Assembly: GCA_016297325.1 (NCBI GenBank)
Contig: JAEDGW010000007.1
Coordinates: forward strand, 1-40,062
From: Coprococcus sp.
Lineage (GTDB): Bacteria; Bacillota; Clostridia; Lachnospirales; Lachnospiraceae
Length of the DNA: 40,062 nt
Reading direction: 5' to 3'
Within the stretch, counting starts at the first letter, position 1. Each line of letters begins with the position of its first letter. Under the pieces are notes generated by a model. The model was not told the origin of the DNA and made no database searches. It saw only the letters and a program-made list of their open reading frames with translations. This document shows positions 15,836 to 23,021 of this stretch, one piece after another. The position numbers were made by a program, and so were the translations under genes.

Positions 15836-16879
15836 TCACTTCACGACCTCACATGCAACATACTCATAATTTACATTTTCTCTCCTGTTCACCTTCAGGC
15901 TGCATTCATCCATCCCGTCCGGCGCATACACATCGATCAGTGCATACACTTCTTCACCCAGTTCTGAATGCGTCTCATAGGGATATTCTGCCAGCAGTCT
16001 CCCTTTTCGCACCATCTCGCCCTCAGAACACATAAGTCTCACATTTATCGGAGCGATCACAGTTCCATCCGCATATTTTTCATTCATACAGGACAGCAGA
16101 CGCAGACGCACTCTGTATCTCTCCTCAGATACACACTCTATCTCTCCTTCTCCGGCCGCACTATATCCAACCTTGCAGTCAAATGGCGCTCTGATCTCTC
16201 CCCTGGCGGCTCGAACCGCACAGTTGCCGACACCTCCGTCTGCCATGTCATATAGGCCACATATATCAGATACGCGCACAACATCGCCTTCAACAGGCAC
16301 ATACACTTTCTTAAGCACTCTTTCATAATCGATCCCAGCCTCCTGTTCCACATCTACTTTTCTATGACCATCTATATATCTTGCAAGCTCCCTGCATATC
16401 TTTTCGACCTGATCCTCATAGAACACCTGAACCTGCCTGCCTTTTGCCAGAATCCCCAGAGCGCCTGTGGCCTTAAGTCTCCTCCTGTCAACCAGTGCAC
16501 CGTCATTCACAGTAACCCTGAGCCTGGTGTCACTCGTTCTGAGATTGTATATATTTCCCGTGCCTCCAAGTGCACCCACAATGGCATCTGCCCTGACATA
16601 ACCATCGACTGCTCTGTCACGGGAAGGCTCGCCGCCAAAAGAATCTTTTTTTAAAGTCCCTTTTTTTGCCGCATCATCCTTGTCATCTGCGCCAGTTTTT
16701 TCCCGGGAAGCAATGTTCCCAGACTCGGCACGCTCACCTCTCCTAAGCCACAATATCAGCCCGCACGCTGCGAAGGCCGCCAGAACTGCAAGCCCCACAG
16801 CCATGACAAACTCATTTTCTATATCATTCATTCCAAACAAAGCAAAAAGGACATCCATGTCCGCATTCAGATTCTTCAT
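15836..16879 (-). CDS. Membrane-anchored PTS EIIB/EIIA-like protein lacking phosphorylation residues
   Basis: A 347-residue protein in three parts. One membrane span lies at about residues 24-45, followed by a charged linker (46-90). Residues 92-170 match a glucose-family EIIB domain (RADAIVGALGGTGNI, then TRLRVTVNDGALVDRRRLKA, GILAKGRQVQVFY), but the phosphorylated cysteine position (N-I-x-x-L-x-x-C-x-T-R-L-R) is Ser116. Residues 191-300 resemble EIIA of the glucose family (VYVPVEGDVVRVSD, GEIRAPFDCKVGY, SEGEMVRKGRLLAEY), but both histidine motifs are gone: GEIE and LLSCMN stand where HA and LIHIG are expected. It cannot carry phosphate in the usual way, so a sensory or scaffold role is inferred. 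GCAGGAGGAATTCTT precedes the ATG. There is no EIIC gene nearby. Confidence 0.75.
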   Translation of the reverse strand: MKNLNADMDVLFALFGMNDIENEFVMAVGLAVLAAFAACGLILWLRRGERAESGNIASREKTGADDKDDAAKKGTLKKDSFGGEPSRDRAVDGYVRADAIVGALGGTGNIYNLRTSDTRLRVTVNDGALVDRRRLKATGALGILAKGRQVQVFYEDQVEKICRELARYIDGHRKVDVEQEAGIDYERVLKKVYVPVEGDVVRVSDICGLYDMADGGVGNCAVRAARGEIRAPFDCKVGYSAAGEGEIECVSEERYRVRLRLLSCMNEKYADGTVIAPINVRLMCSEGEMVRKGRLLAEYPYETHSELGEEVYALIDVYAPDGMDECSLKVNRRENVNYEYVACEVVK

Positions 16880-16970
16880 AAGAATTCCTCCTGCAAATAG
16901 AATGTCCTTTTCGTAATTATTATATTCATTGAATCATTTGGCTGTTAGCGTCACCGCTCCGGACGGTCGA

Positions 16971-17768
16971 CTACTTCACCACTTCTGCAAACCTGCCCAC
17001 ACTCGCTTCCGGCAGCCTGTATATCTTCTCTATCTTGTTCTTCGCCATCTCAAGTATCTGCCTGTCAAACTTTGCGCCCTTTATGTACTCCATTGTTTTA
17101 TCTGGAAATACATAATAACTCTCAGCCAGGCCAAATGCCACGCCATCCTTGGCATAATATCCGCCATCCTGCATATGTTCAAACGCATACAGACATTTGT
17201 CGATATACTTGTCATTCACAAAATAGCATTTCAGCATGATCGCTACAAATCTAAGCCTGAAATCATCTGACATATCCTGCCAGGTTCCGACCACGACTCC
17301 GCCCTGGCCCTCAGGCACCTCAGCTTCCTCCTGTTTTTTTCTCCAGGCCGGGTTGAGCTCTGAATCGCCCATATACTTCATGATAAAATCCCACACGATC
17401 TCCGGGTACATGGACGCCGCTTTGAAATTGGCACAGAACGAATCGCACACCCACCAGTTATCAATCCTCGGAACAAATTCATCCGCATAGGCAAGTATCT
17501 CCTCAAGTTTTCCCTGGGCATATCCGAGAACCAGCCCCTGCAGCACCACATCCTCAAGGGTGTCGTCCTGGGCATGCTTCAGATACTCTTTCCAGTTGAT
17601 CCCGGCGATCTCCTGTGCGATCTCTTTCAGTGCGTCCAGCCTCACTCCTATGATATTGCCACATCCCGGCAGATTCATGGCAAGATATTTGCCAAATTCC
17701 GGATCCATATGCTCGTAAAGTTCCGTTCTTACAAGCCTGTTTACTTCCTCAAATGAACTACTCTCCAT
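16971..17768 (-). CDS. AlkD-like DNA alkylation repair protein
   Basis: A 265-residue all-helical (HEAT-like) protein of the AlkD/AlkC-related DNA glycosylase group, which removes alkylated bases from DNA. The active-site region reads VPRIDNWWVCDSFCANFK near residues 99-115; Trp105/Trp106 and Asp109 correspond to the base-contacting Trp and catalytic Asp of AlkD, and DDFRLRFVAIMLKCYF supplies the later Arg. The start at 17768 follows GGGAGATA at a rather long spacing and lies 8 bases after the stop of the dehydrogenase gene, so the two are probably cotranscribed. Family assignment is by motif only. Confidence 0.8.
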   Translation of the reverse strand: MESSSFEEVNRLVRTELYEHMDPEFGKYLAMNLPGCGNIIGVRLDALKEIAQEIAGINWKEYLKHAQDDTLEDVVLQGLVLGYAQGKLEEILAYADEFVPRIDNWWVCDSFCANFKAASMYPEIVWDFIMKYMGDSELNPAWRKKQEEAEVPEGQGGVVVGTWQDMSDDFRLRFVAIMLKCYFVNDKYIDKCLYAFEHMQDGGYYAKDGVAFGLAESYYVFPDKTMEYIKGAKFDRQILEMAKNKIEKIYRLPEASVGRFAEVVK

Positions 17769-17775
17769 AACACAT

Positions 17776-18735
17776 CTATCTCCCTACCACATTTATCGGC
17801 TTTCCGTCAAGAAAAGCACCTATATTCTCTCCTGCTATATCGAGAAGCCGTCTTCGCACTTCCCTTGGTGCCCACGCTATATGCGGAGTTATGATCACAT
17901 TCTTCGCATGAAGCAGCGGATTATCTGCCGCCATAGGCTCCGCCGATATCACATCCACGGCAGCACCTGCTATACGTCCGCCATCAAGAGCATCCGCCAG
18001 ATCCCTCTCATTGATGCAGCCGCCCCTGGCTGTATTTATTATCAGGGTACTCTTCTTCATAAGTGCGATCGAATCCCTGTTTATAAGCTCCGCAGTCTCC
18101 GGGAACAGAGGACAGTGTATGCTGATCACATCAGACATGGCAAAGAGCTCATCCCGGTCTGCCCATCTGATCCAGCCGCCTTCAGGAAGTTCCTTCTTCG
18201 TCCGGCTGCTCACCAGAACCTTCATTCCAAATGCATGGGCGATCTCAGAGACCTTTCGCCCTATACTTCCATATCCTATGATACCCATAGTCTTTCCCGC
18301 AAGTTCCATGGTAGGCGCGACGCTGTATGAAAAATCTTTGCTCCTGATCCAGCCGCCATCCTTCACGGACCGGTCATGATCTCCTACCCTGTTCGCCAGC
18401 TCAAGCAGTAGCGCAAATGTGAACTGTGCAACCGCATCCGTACTGTAAGCGGGCACATTTGTCACTACGATCCCGCGCTCTGCCGCGGCATCCACGTCCA
18501 CCACATTGTAACCAGTGGCAAGAACGCCTATATATCTGAGATTCGGACAGGCCTCTATGACATCCCTGTCTATCACCGTCTTATTCGTGGTTATGATCTC
18601 CGCATCACCTATCCTGGAGACAACATCCTCTCTCTCGGTCCTGTCATACACCTTCAGTTCCCCATATTTTGCAATGCTGTCCCAGCTTATATCTCCGCAG
18701 TTCGCTGCACAGCCATCCAACACAACTATCTTCAT
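17776..18735 (-). CDS. D-isomer-specific 2-hydroxyacid dehydrogenase
   Basis: A 319-residue NAD-dependent enzyme reducing a 2-keto acid to a D-2-hydroxy acid, most like the glycerate/hydroxypyruvate group. It has the cofactor motif MGIIGYGSIGRKVSEIAHAF, substrate loop GVLATGYNVVDVDAAAERGI, catalytic Arg in NTARGGCINERDL, Glu in VDVISAEPM, and His in ITPHIAWAPREVRRR. All three catalytic residues are present. It is first in a two-gene unit with the AlkD-like gene. The substrate cannot be fixed from sequence. Confidence 0.9.
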   Translation of the reverse strand: MKIVVLDGCAANCGDISWDSIAKYGELKVYDRTEREDVVSRIGDAEIITTNKTVIDRDVIEACPNLRYIGVLATGYNVVDVDAAAERGIVVTNVPAYSTDAVAQFTFALLLELANRVGDHDRSVKDGGWIRSKDFSYSVAPTMELAGKTMGIIGYGSIGRKVSEIAHAFGMKVLVSSRTKKELPEGGWIRWADRDELFAMSDVISIHCPLFPETAELINRDSIALMKKSTLIINTARGGCINERDLADALDGGRIAGAAVDVISAEPMAADNPLLHAKNVIITPHIAWAPREVRRRLLDIAGENIGAFLDGKPINVVGR

Positions 18736-18901
18736 TCTTCATCACCATGCCTTATCTTTATAGTCGATCATTATGTCATTTCGCAAAAAACAGACAAATT
18801 ATTTTATTCAACTATACCATATTTTTACAGTAAATATCACAGTTATTTTAACATTTAACACAAAAATGCACAAATAAATATGTACGACTTGAATAATTTT
18901 A

Positions 18902-18930
18902 TTGAAATATCTCATAAAAACAATTAAAAT
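18902..18930 (+). promoter_or_regulatory. Promoter of the ACP/BtrH-like unit
   Basis: TTGAAA (18902-18907) and TAAAAT (18925-18930) are spaced by 17 bases, about 57 bases before the acyl carrier protein start codon. No operator is evident. Confidence 0.65.
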
Positions 18931-18986
18931 ATAAGTAACGTGCATTAGTAACAAACTACGAAATCATTACGAATGGGAGGTTTGAA

Positions 18987-19238
18987 ATGGACAAAGAAGC
19001 ATTAACAGCAAAAATATTGGAGGTTTTTTCTGATGTTCTTCCAGAGATAGATGCGGACAAGCTGGATCTGACAGCTCCACTCACCACAACTTACGGTGTG
19101 AACTCAGTATCGATCATCCAGTTTATCGTAGGACTTGAGAAAGAGTTTAACATCGAATTCGATGATTCAGAACTGGCTCTCGGCCTGTATTACGACATGA
19201 ACGACATGATCAAGGCAGTACAGAAAAAGGTCTGCTGA
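18987..19238 (+). CDS. Free-standing acyl carrier protein, non-fatty-acid type
   Basis: An 83-residue acidic helical protein with the carrier fold: ILEVFSDVLPEIDADKLDLT, then YGVNSVSIIQFIVGLEKEFN. The serine that would carry phosphopantetheine lies in GVNSV, where most carriers read G-x-D-S-L/I, so the Asp before the Ser is Asn. GGGAGG precedes the ATG. It lies far from the fab genes of this window (near 30-35 kb) and directly ahead of a BtrH-like gene with a 46-base gap, sharing a promoter and terminator. This suggests a dedicated carrier for an acyl or aminoacyl group, as in the butirosin BtrI/BtrH pair, rather than for fatty acid synthesis. Confidence 0.85.
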   Translation: MDKEALTAKILEVFSDVLPEIDADKLDLTAPLTTTYGVNSVSIIQFIVGLEKEFNIEFDDSELALGLYYDMNDMIKAVQKKVC

Positions 19239-19284
19239 AAGGGGAAAGTCACGCATTCTAACAACGAAATGGAGGTAATATAAC

Positions 19285-20328
19285 ATGAGTAAAAAAGTTT
19301 TGCCAATAAGCTATCCAATGATTACATCCTGGCAGTGGCATGCCACTCTTTTCTCGATCATAGGGGATGACGAGAAAGCCAAGAATTGGATATTCAGCAA
19401 TTATATACAGTTAAGATGTTATAACATCGAAGAGATCTTTACCGGAGACGAGATGCTGCTCGCAGACATGATGCCTGGAAGCAGTTCACTCAAGGAGTGT
19501 CCTTATCTGCTCTTCTCTCTCATGACCAAGGAGCAGGTTGAGAGCTATTGCGGAGACATTCTTACATTTATAAAGAAGACCATCAATCTGGGTGGATATG
19601 TATACGGAGTTTTCGACGAGGCCAAGATCCTCTGTGATTCAGGTGCCGATTACAAGTTCCCTCATGAGCTCTTCATCTATGGATACGACGATGAGAAGCA
19701 GGAATTCAATGTAGGTGACTTCACATTTGGTGAGCACTATTCATATTCAACTGTATCATATTCCGACGTGAGAAACGGTTACAACACCATCACAGCCGCA
19801 GAGGATCACATCTTCAAGGACGACTACAAGGGCCGCAGAGGAATATATGTCATCCAGAAGAACCTGGCTGAAACATATTACGAGCTGGATACAAAATATA
19901 TCAAAGATACTCTCATCGAGTACCTGGAATCCAAGGACAGCAAGAACCACTTCCGTATGATGAGAAACCGCTTCAACGACACAGTATTTGGGGTAAGTGT
20001 ATACGATGCAGTTCTCAAGCAGATCGGCAAGCAGTTATCCGCTGAAGATCCTGATTTCGATATACGTGCACTTCACATCCTGTATGACCACAAGGTTCTT
20101 ATGATGGAGAGACTGAAGTACATGATGGACAACGGATATCTTGAGTTCAACGGTGAACTTCTCGACGCATACATGGAGGTTGAGAACCTGATGCTCACCG
20201 CAAGAAACCTTCTCATAAAGATATCCATCACAGGCAACGTTGACTGTATGGACAGATTTGAGAAGTATCTCATGGGCGCCAAGGAGAAGGAGATCGCAAT
20301 TCTCCAGCAGGTAGTTGACCTTTTATAA
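19285..20328 (+). CDS. BtrH-like protein paired with an acyl carrier protein
   Basis: A 347-residue soluble protein that I place, by pattern only, with the butirosin BtrH N-terminal family (papain-like fold acyltransferases and relatives). Supporting stretches are TINLGGYVYGVFDEAKI, then YKFPHELFIYGYDDEKQEFN with VGDFTFGEHYSYSTVSYSDV, which match the usual order of an N-terminal loop and a H-x(4)-YGYDD hairpin. The C-terminal third is helical (DIRALHILYDHKVLMMERLK). ATGGAGG precedes the ATG. BtrH moves an acyl group from a carrier protein to an aminoglycoside; here the neighbouring ACP would be the donor, and the acceptor is unknown. No synthetase or other biosynthetic gene is adjacent. Confidence 0.55.
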   Translation: MSKKVLPISYPMITSWQWHATLFSIIGDDEKAKNWIFSNYIQLRCYNIEEIFTGDEMLLADMMPGSSSLKECPYLLFSLMTKEQVESYCGDILTFIKKTINLGGYVYGVFDEAKILCDSGADYKFPHELFIYGYDDEKQEFNVGDFTFGEHYSYSTVSYSDVRNGYNTITAAEDHIFKDDYKGRRGIYVIQKNLAETYYELDTKYIKDTLIEYLESKDSKNHFRMMRNRFNDTVFGVSVYDAVLKQIGKQLSAEDPDFDIRALHILYDHKVLMMERLKYMMDNGYLEFNGELLDAYMEVENLMLTARNLLIKISITGNVDCMDRFEKYLMGAKEKEIAILQQVVDLL

Positions 20329-20354
20329 TCCGCACATATTTTCGCTGACATAAC

Positions 20355-20406
20355 TATACGGCGATGACCGATTACATTGCATACCGGTTCATCGCCGTAT
20401 TTTTTG
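20355..20406 (+). terminator. Terminator of the ACP/BtrH-like unit
   Basis: TACGGCGATGACCG pairs with CGGTTCATCGCCGTA with a single bulge, followed by TTTTTTG. It closes the two-gene unit before the LOG gene promoter. Confidence 0.9.
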
Positions 20407-20446
20407 TCTAATTCCGAACTTTTACGGTTTTTTTACAAAATACTGC

Positions 20447-20475
20447 TTTAACAATATATGTTTTTTCTTTATACT
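20447..20475 (+). promoter_or_regulatory. Promoter of the LOG-family gene
   Basis: TTTAAC (20447-20452) and TATACT (20470-20475) are separated by 17 bases, about 60 bases before the start codon. Confidence 0.5.
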
Positions 20476-20536
20476 AGATACTAAATTGCTTGAAATGAAA
20501 ATATGATGATGTAACTGCATCAATTCGGAGGTTTAT

Positions 20537-21103
20537 ATGAATATATGTGTATACGGAGCGTCAAGCAACACCATAGACCACTCCTATATAGAACAAACTG
20601 AATATCTCGGAAGACAGCTCGCAAAGAGAGGCCACACCCTTGTATACGGAGCAGGTGCCAACGGACTTATGGGTGCCGTTGCCCGAGGCGTACACGCTGA
20701 AAACGGTTCGATCATAGGTGTGACACCATCCTTCTTCAATGTGGACGGGATCCTGTTTGAAGATGTGACCGAGCTCATAACAACAGAGACCATGAGAGAG
20801 AGAAAACAGATCATGGAAGACAGGGCAGACGCCTTTATCATGACCCCGGGAGGTATCGGAACCCTCGAGGAATTCTTTGAGATACTCACCTTGAAGCAGC
20901 TCGGCCGCCACGGCAAGGCGATAGTCGTATACAACCAGAACGGTTTCTACGACAATCTCCTGACCATGATGAAAGCAACCGCTGACAAAGGCTTCATGAC
21001 CCCTGCCACAAATGAGATATATACCGTCATGGATGACGCCGATGCCATCCTTGATTACATCGAAAACTACAAGACAGACATAGGCAGAGTATTCAAGTTC
21101 TAA
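20537..21103 (+). CDS. LOG-family protein (nucleoside-monophosphate phosphoribohydrolase type)
   Basis: A 188-residue Rossmann-fold protein of the TIGR00730/LOG group, whose members release the base from nucleoside monophosphates. It has the N-terminal ICVYGASSNT strand, RGHTLVYGAGANGLMGAVAR and the diagnostic ETMRERKQIM and PGGIGTLEEFFEILTLKQLG motifs (PGGxGTxxE). The length is typical. TTCGGAGG lies 8 bases before the ATG. It ends 4 bases from the convergent uridine phosphorylase gene. The physiological substrate in bacteria of this type is unsettled. Confidence 0.9.
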   Translation: MNICVYGASSNTIDHSYIEQTEYLGRQLAKRGHTLVYGAGANGLMGAVARGVHAENGSIIGVTPSFFNVDGILFEDVTELITTETMRERKQIMEDRADAFIMTPGGIGTLEEFFEILTLKQLGRHGKAIVVYNQNGFYDNLLTMMKATADKGFMTPATNEIYTVMDDADAILDYIENYKTDIGRVFKF

Positions 21104-21107
21104 AGTT

Positions 21108-21872
21108 CTAGCCCTTTATAAGCCTTCTTATGGCTTCTACAGCAACCCGTATAGCCGTATCGGTATCATGTACCTCAGGGTTCGGCAGTCCCTGTGCCTC
21201 GCGTTCCTGATTTGCAACCACAAGGAAACAGGCACCCACGCGCACCCTGAGATATGATCCTACTATAAATAGTGCGGCCGACTCCATCTCAGATGCCATG
21301 CATCCCATACGCTTCCATGCTTCCCATTTGTTTACGAGTTCATATCCTACCGGCATACTTTTAGGAGAATGCTGTCCATAGAAAGAATCCTTACTCTGAA
21401 CAACTCCTGTATGTACACCAACTTTCATATCCTTTGCAGCACCCACAAGAGCATTCACCACATCCAGGTCCGCAATGGCCGGATATTCTATCGGAGCATA
21501 TTCCTTTGACGTTCCCTCCATCCTGACAGATCCCGTTGCGATCACCACATCGCCGCCGATCACATCTGTCTGCATGCCGCCACATGTGCCAATCCTCACA
21601 AATGTATGTGCGCCGCAGTGTGCCAGTTCCTGAAGTGCTATCGCCGCCGATGGACCTCCTATTCCAGTAGACGTCACACTGACCTTCTCGCCGTCCAGAT
21701 AACCTGTGTACGTGACAAATTCCCGGCTGTCCGCCACCAGCTCCGCATCGTCAAGATACTGCGCTATAAGTGCGCATCTCTTCGGGTCTCCTGGCATGAT
21801 GACATACTTTCCTATCATGTCACTGTTCACCTTTATATGATATTCCAATCCCTGATCTGACTCATAAACCAT
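21108..21872 (-). CDS. udp: Uridine phosphorylase / nucleoside phosphorylase
   Basis: A 254-residue enzyme of the PNP/UDP family that cleaves uridine with phosphate to uracil and ribose-1-phosphate in salvage. Visible motifs are the phosphate loop YVIMPGDPKRCALIAQYL, the substrate segment TSTGIGGPSAAIALQELAHC, GTCGGMQTDVIGGDVVIATG and the ribose-binding SEMESAALFIVG. AAAAGGAGGATTGGGATT precedes the ATG. Substrate choice between uridine and other nucleosides is not settled by sequence, though the pattern is closest to uridine phosphorylases. It converges with the LOG gene with only 4 bases between stops. Confidence 0.85.
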   Translation of the reverse strand: MVYESDQGLEYHIKVNSDMIGKYVIMPGDPKRCALIAQYLDDAELVADSREFVTYTGYLDGEKVSVTSTGIGGPSAAIALQELAHCGAHTFVRIGTCGGMQTDVIGGDVVIATGSVRMEGTSKEYAPIEYPAIADLDVVNALVGAAKDMKVGVHTGVVQSKDSFYGQHSPKSMPVGYELVNKWEAWKRMGCMASEMESAALFIVGSYLRVRVGACFLVVANQEREAQGLPNPEVHDTDTAIRVAVEAIRRLIKG

Positions 21873-21953
21873 AATCCCAATCCTCCTTTTTAATGTATCG
21901 ATACAGGTGCCTAAAAAAGCGTCTCATTCAGCTTCATCACACTTCACAAAACG

Positions 21954-21992
21954 AAAAAGCAGGCTGCAGAAAAAATCTGCAGCCTGCTTTTA
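21954..21992 (-). terminator. Terminator of the downstream HPr-like gene
   Basis: AAAAAGCAGGCTGCAG pairs perfectly with CTGCAGCCTGCTTTTA around a 7-base loop. On the minus strand it ends with GCTTTTTCGTTTT. It lies 27 bases past the HPr-like stop. Confidence 0.9.
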
Positions 21993-22018
21993 TTCATTCT
22001 CTTATGTATCCGACAGGA

Positions 22019-22252
22019 TCAGCACTTGAACTCGTCGAGTTTCTCCTGGAGCTCTGGTGCTACTTCGCCGTGAAACTTAACTGTGAGTGGTCTTTCAAGA
22101 TCCAGACTGAACACACCTAAAATAGACTTTCCATCTACAACATACTGTGCTGATGAAACATCAACATCGTTAGGAAACTGATTCAGGTATGATACAAACT
22201 TCTTGATGTCATCCATAGTGTTCACTTTAGCTTTCATCTCTGTAATCTGCAT
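22019..22252 (-). CDS. HPr-like protein without the active-site histidine (copy 1)
   Basis: A 77-residue protein with the HPr fold pattern. The C-terminal two thirds align well (DVDVSSAQYVVDGKSILGVF, SLDLERPLTVKF), including the Ser of the KSILG motif that HPr kinase modifies in Firmicutes. The usual GIHARPA segment with phosphorylated His15 is replaced by VNTMDDIKKFV and is about three residues shorter, so it cannot relay phosphate from enzyme I. This resembles Crh of Bacillus, which lacks the His but keeps the regulatory Ser. AGGGGGC precedes the ATG. A paralogue lies 176 bases upstream on the same strand. Confidence 0.75.
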   Translation of the reverse strand: MQITEMKAKVNTMDDIKKFVSYLNQFPNDVDVSSAQYVVDGKSILGVFSLDLERPLTVKFHGEVAPELQEKLDEFKC

Positions 22253-22427
22253 TGGCTGCGCCCCCTAATATCTCTTTATATATTACAGGTATCCTCCCCG
22301 GCCCTTCTGGTCAGACATTCCGGATATCTGCTCGCTTATAAAGTCATTCTAACACTCTCCGGTTCGGTGTGTCAATGCATACCACCCATCAAAATTCGTT
22401 GGGAATTTATTCCGCATATCTGTTATA

Positions 22428-22676
22428 TTAAGCCACAAGCATAAAAGGCTGTAATGTGCTTATAAATGATTCCGATGCGCCATCGTAGAATTTGACTGTA
22501 AGCTCCTGATCAAGGCCAAGACTGAACACGCCAAGAATTGACTTTCCATCTACAAGGTAATTCTGATTTGTAGAATATACATCTACATCGCCTTCATACT
22601 TTCTCATAGTCTCCACAAACTGTCTAACCTGATCTACTGAATTAAGTTTTACTTTGATATCTGTTGATTCCATCAT
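22428..22676 (-). CDS. HPr-like protein without the active-site histidine (copy 2)
   Basis: An 82-residue paralogue of the next gene. It has DVDVYSTNQNYLVDGKSILG then VFSLGLDQELTVKF, with the regulatory Ser kept and the His15 region replaced by LNSVDQVRQFVETM. I place the start at the ATG 22676 because GGAGGTAAAAGT lies directly before it; an upstream in-frame ATG at 22694 would include the ribosome-binding site in the protein. Divergence from copy 1 suggests an old duplication. It may report glycolytic state through Ser phosphorylation and bind a LacI/CcpA-type partner; that is inference from Crh. Confidence 0.75.
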   Translation of the reverse strand: MMESTDIKVKLNSVDQVRQFVETMRKYEGDVDVYSTNQNYLVDGKSILGVFSLGLDQELTVKFYDGASESFISTLQPFMLVA

Positions 22677-22694
22677 ACTTTTACCTCCATTCAT

Positions 22695-23021
22695 TGAATA
22701 TCAGCTCTTCTCTGAACGTCATCAATGTTCAATTTATACTACTTTCTGGTAAAAATTGCAAATTACAAAACTTTAAAATTGTAAACCCGTTTGTGCAAAC
22801 AGCTTGTTTTTATTAAGCAAAACGGACAATTCGGATGTTTTTTTGGCTATACTGACTAAATTTCCCATTTATTTTTTACATTTGTACAAGGAGGCTGCAG
22901 CCAGCCTCCAGATAAAGTTTGTCTATATTTTTTATTATTTTATGCGCCTTGACTCACCTGTTTACTACATTTAAAATAGACTACAAATATACGAAAGGAT
23001 TGTCAAAACGGCATATCATAT
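22695..23021. other. Intergenic region between the HPr-like gene and uup
   Basis: These 327 bases contain AT-rich sequence, a perfect hairpin GGAGGCTG/CAGCCTCC with a CAGC loop at 22890-22909, and the uup promoter. The hairpin has no T run directly after it and lies upstream of the promoter, so it may be a protein-binding site or a weak terminator for leftward transcripts. Confidence 0.5.
22949..22977 (+). promoter_or_regulatory. Promoter of uup
   Basis: TTGACT (22949-22954) and TAAAAT (22972-22977) are spaced by 17 bases, about 45 bases before the start codon. Confidence 0.65.
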
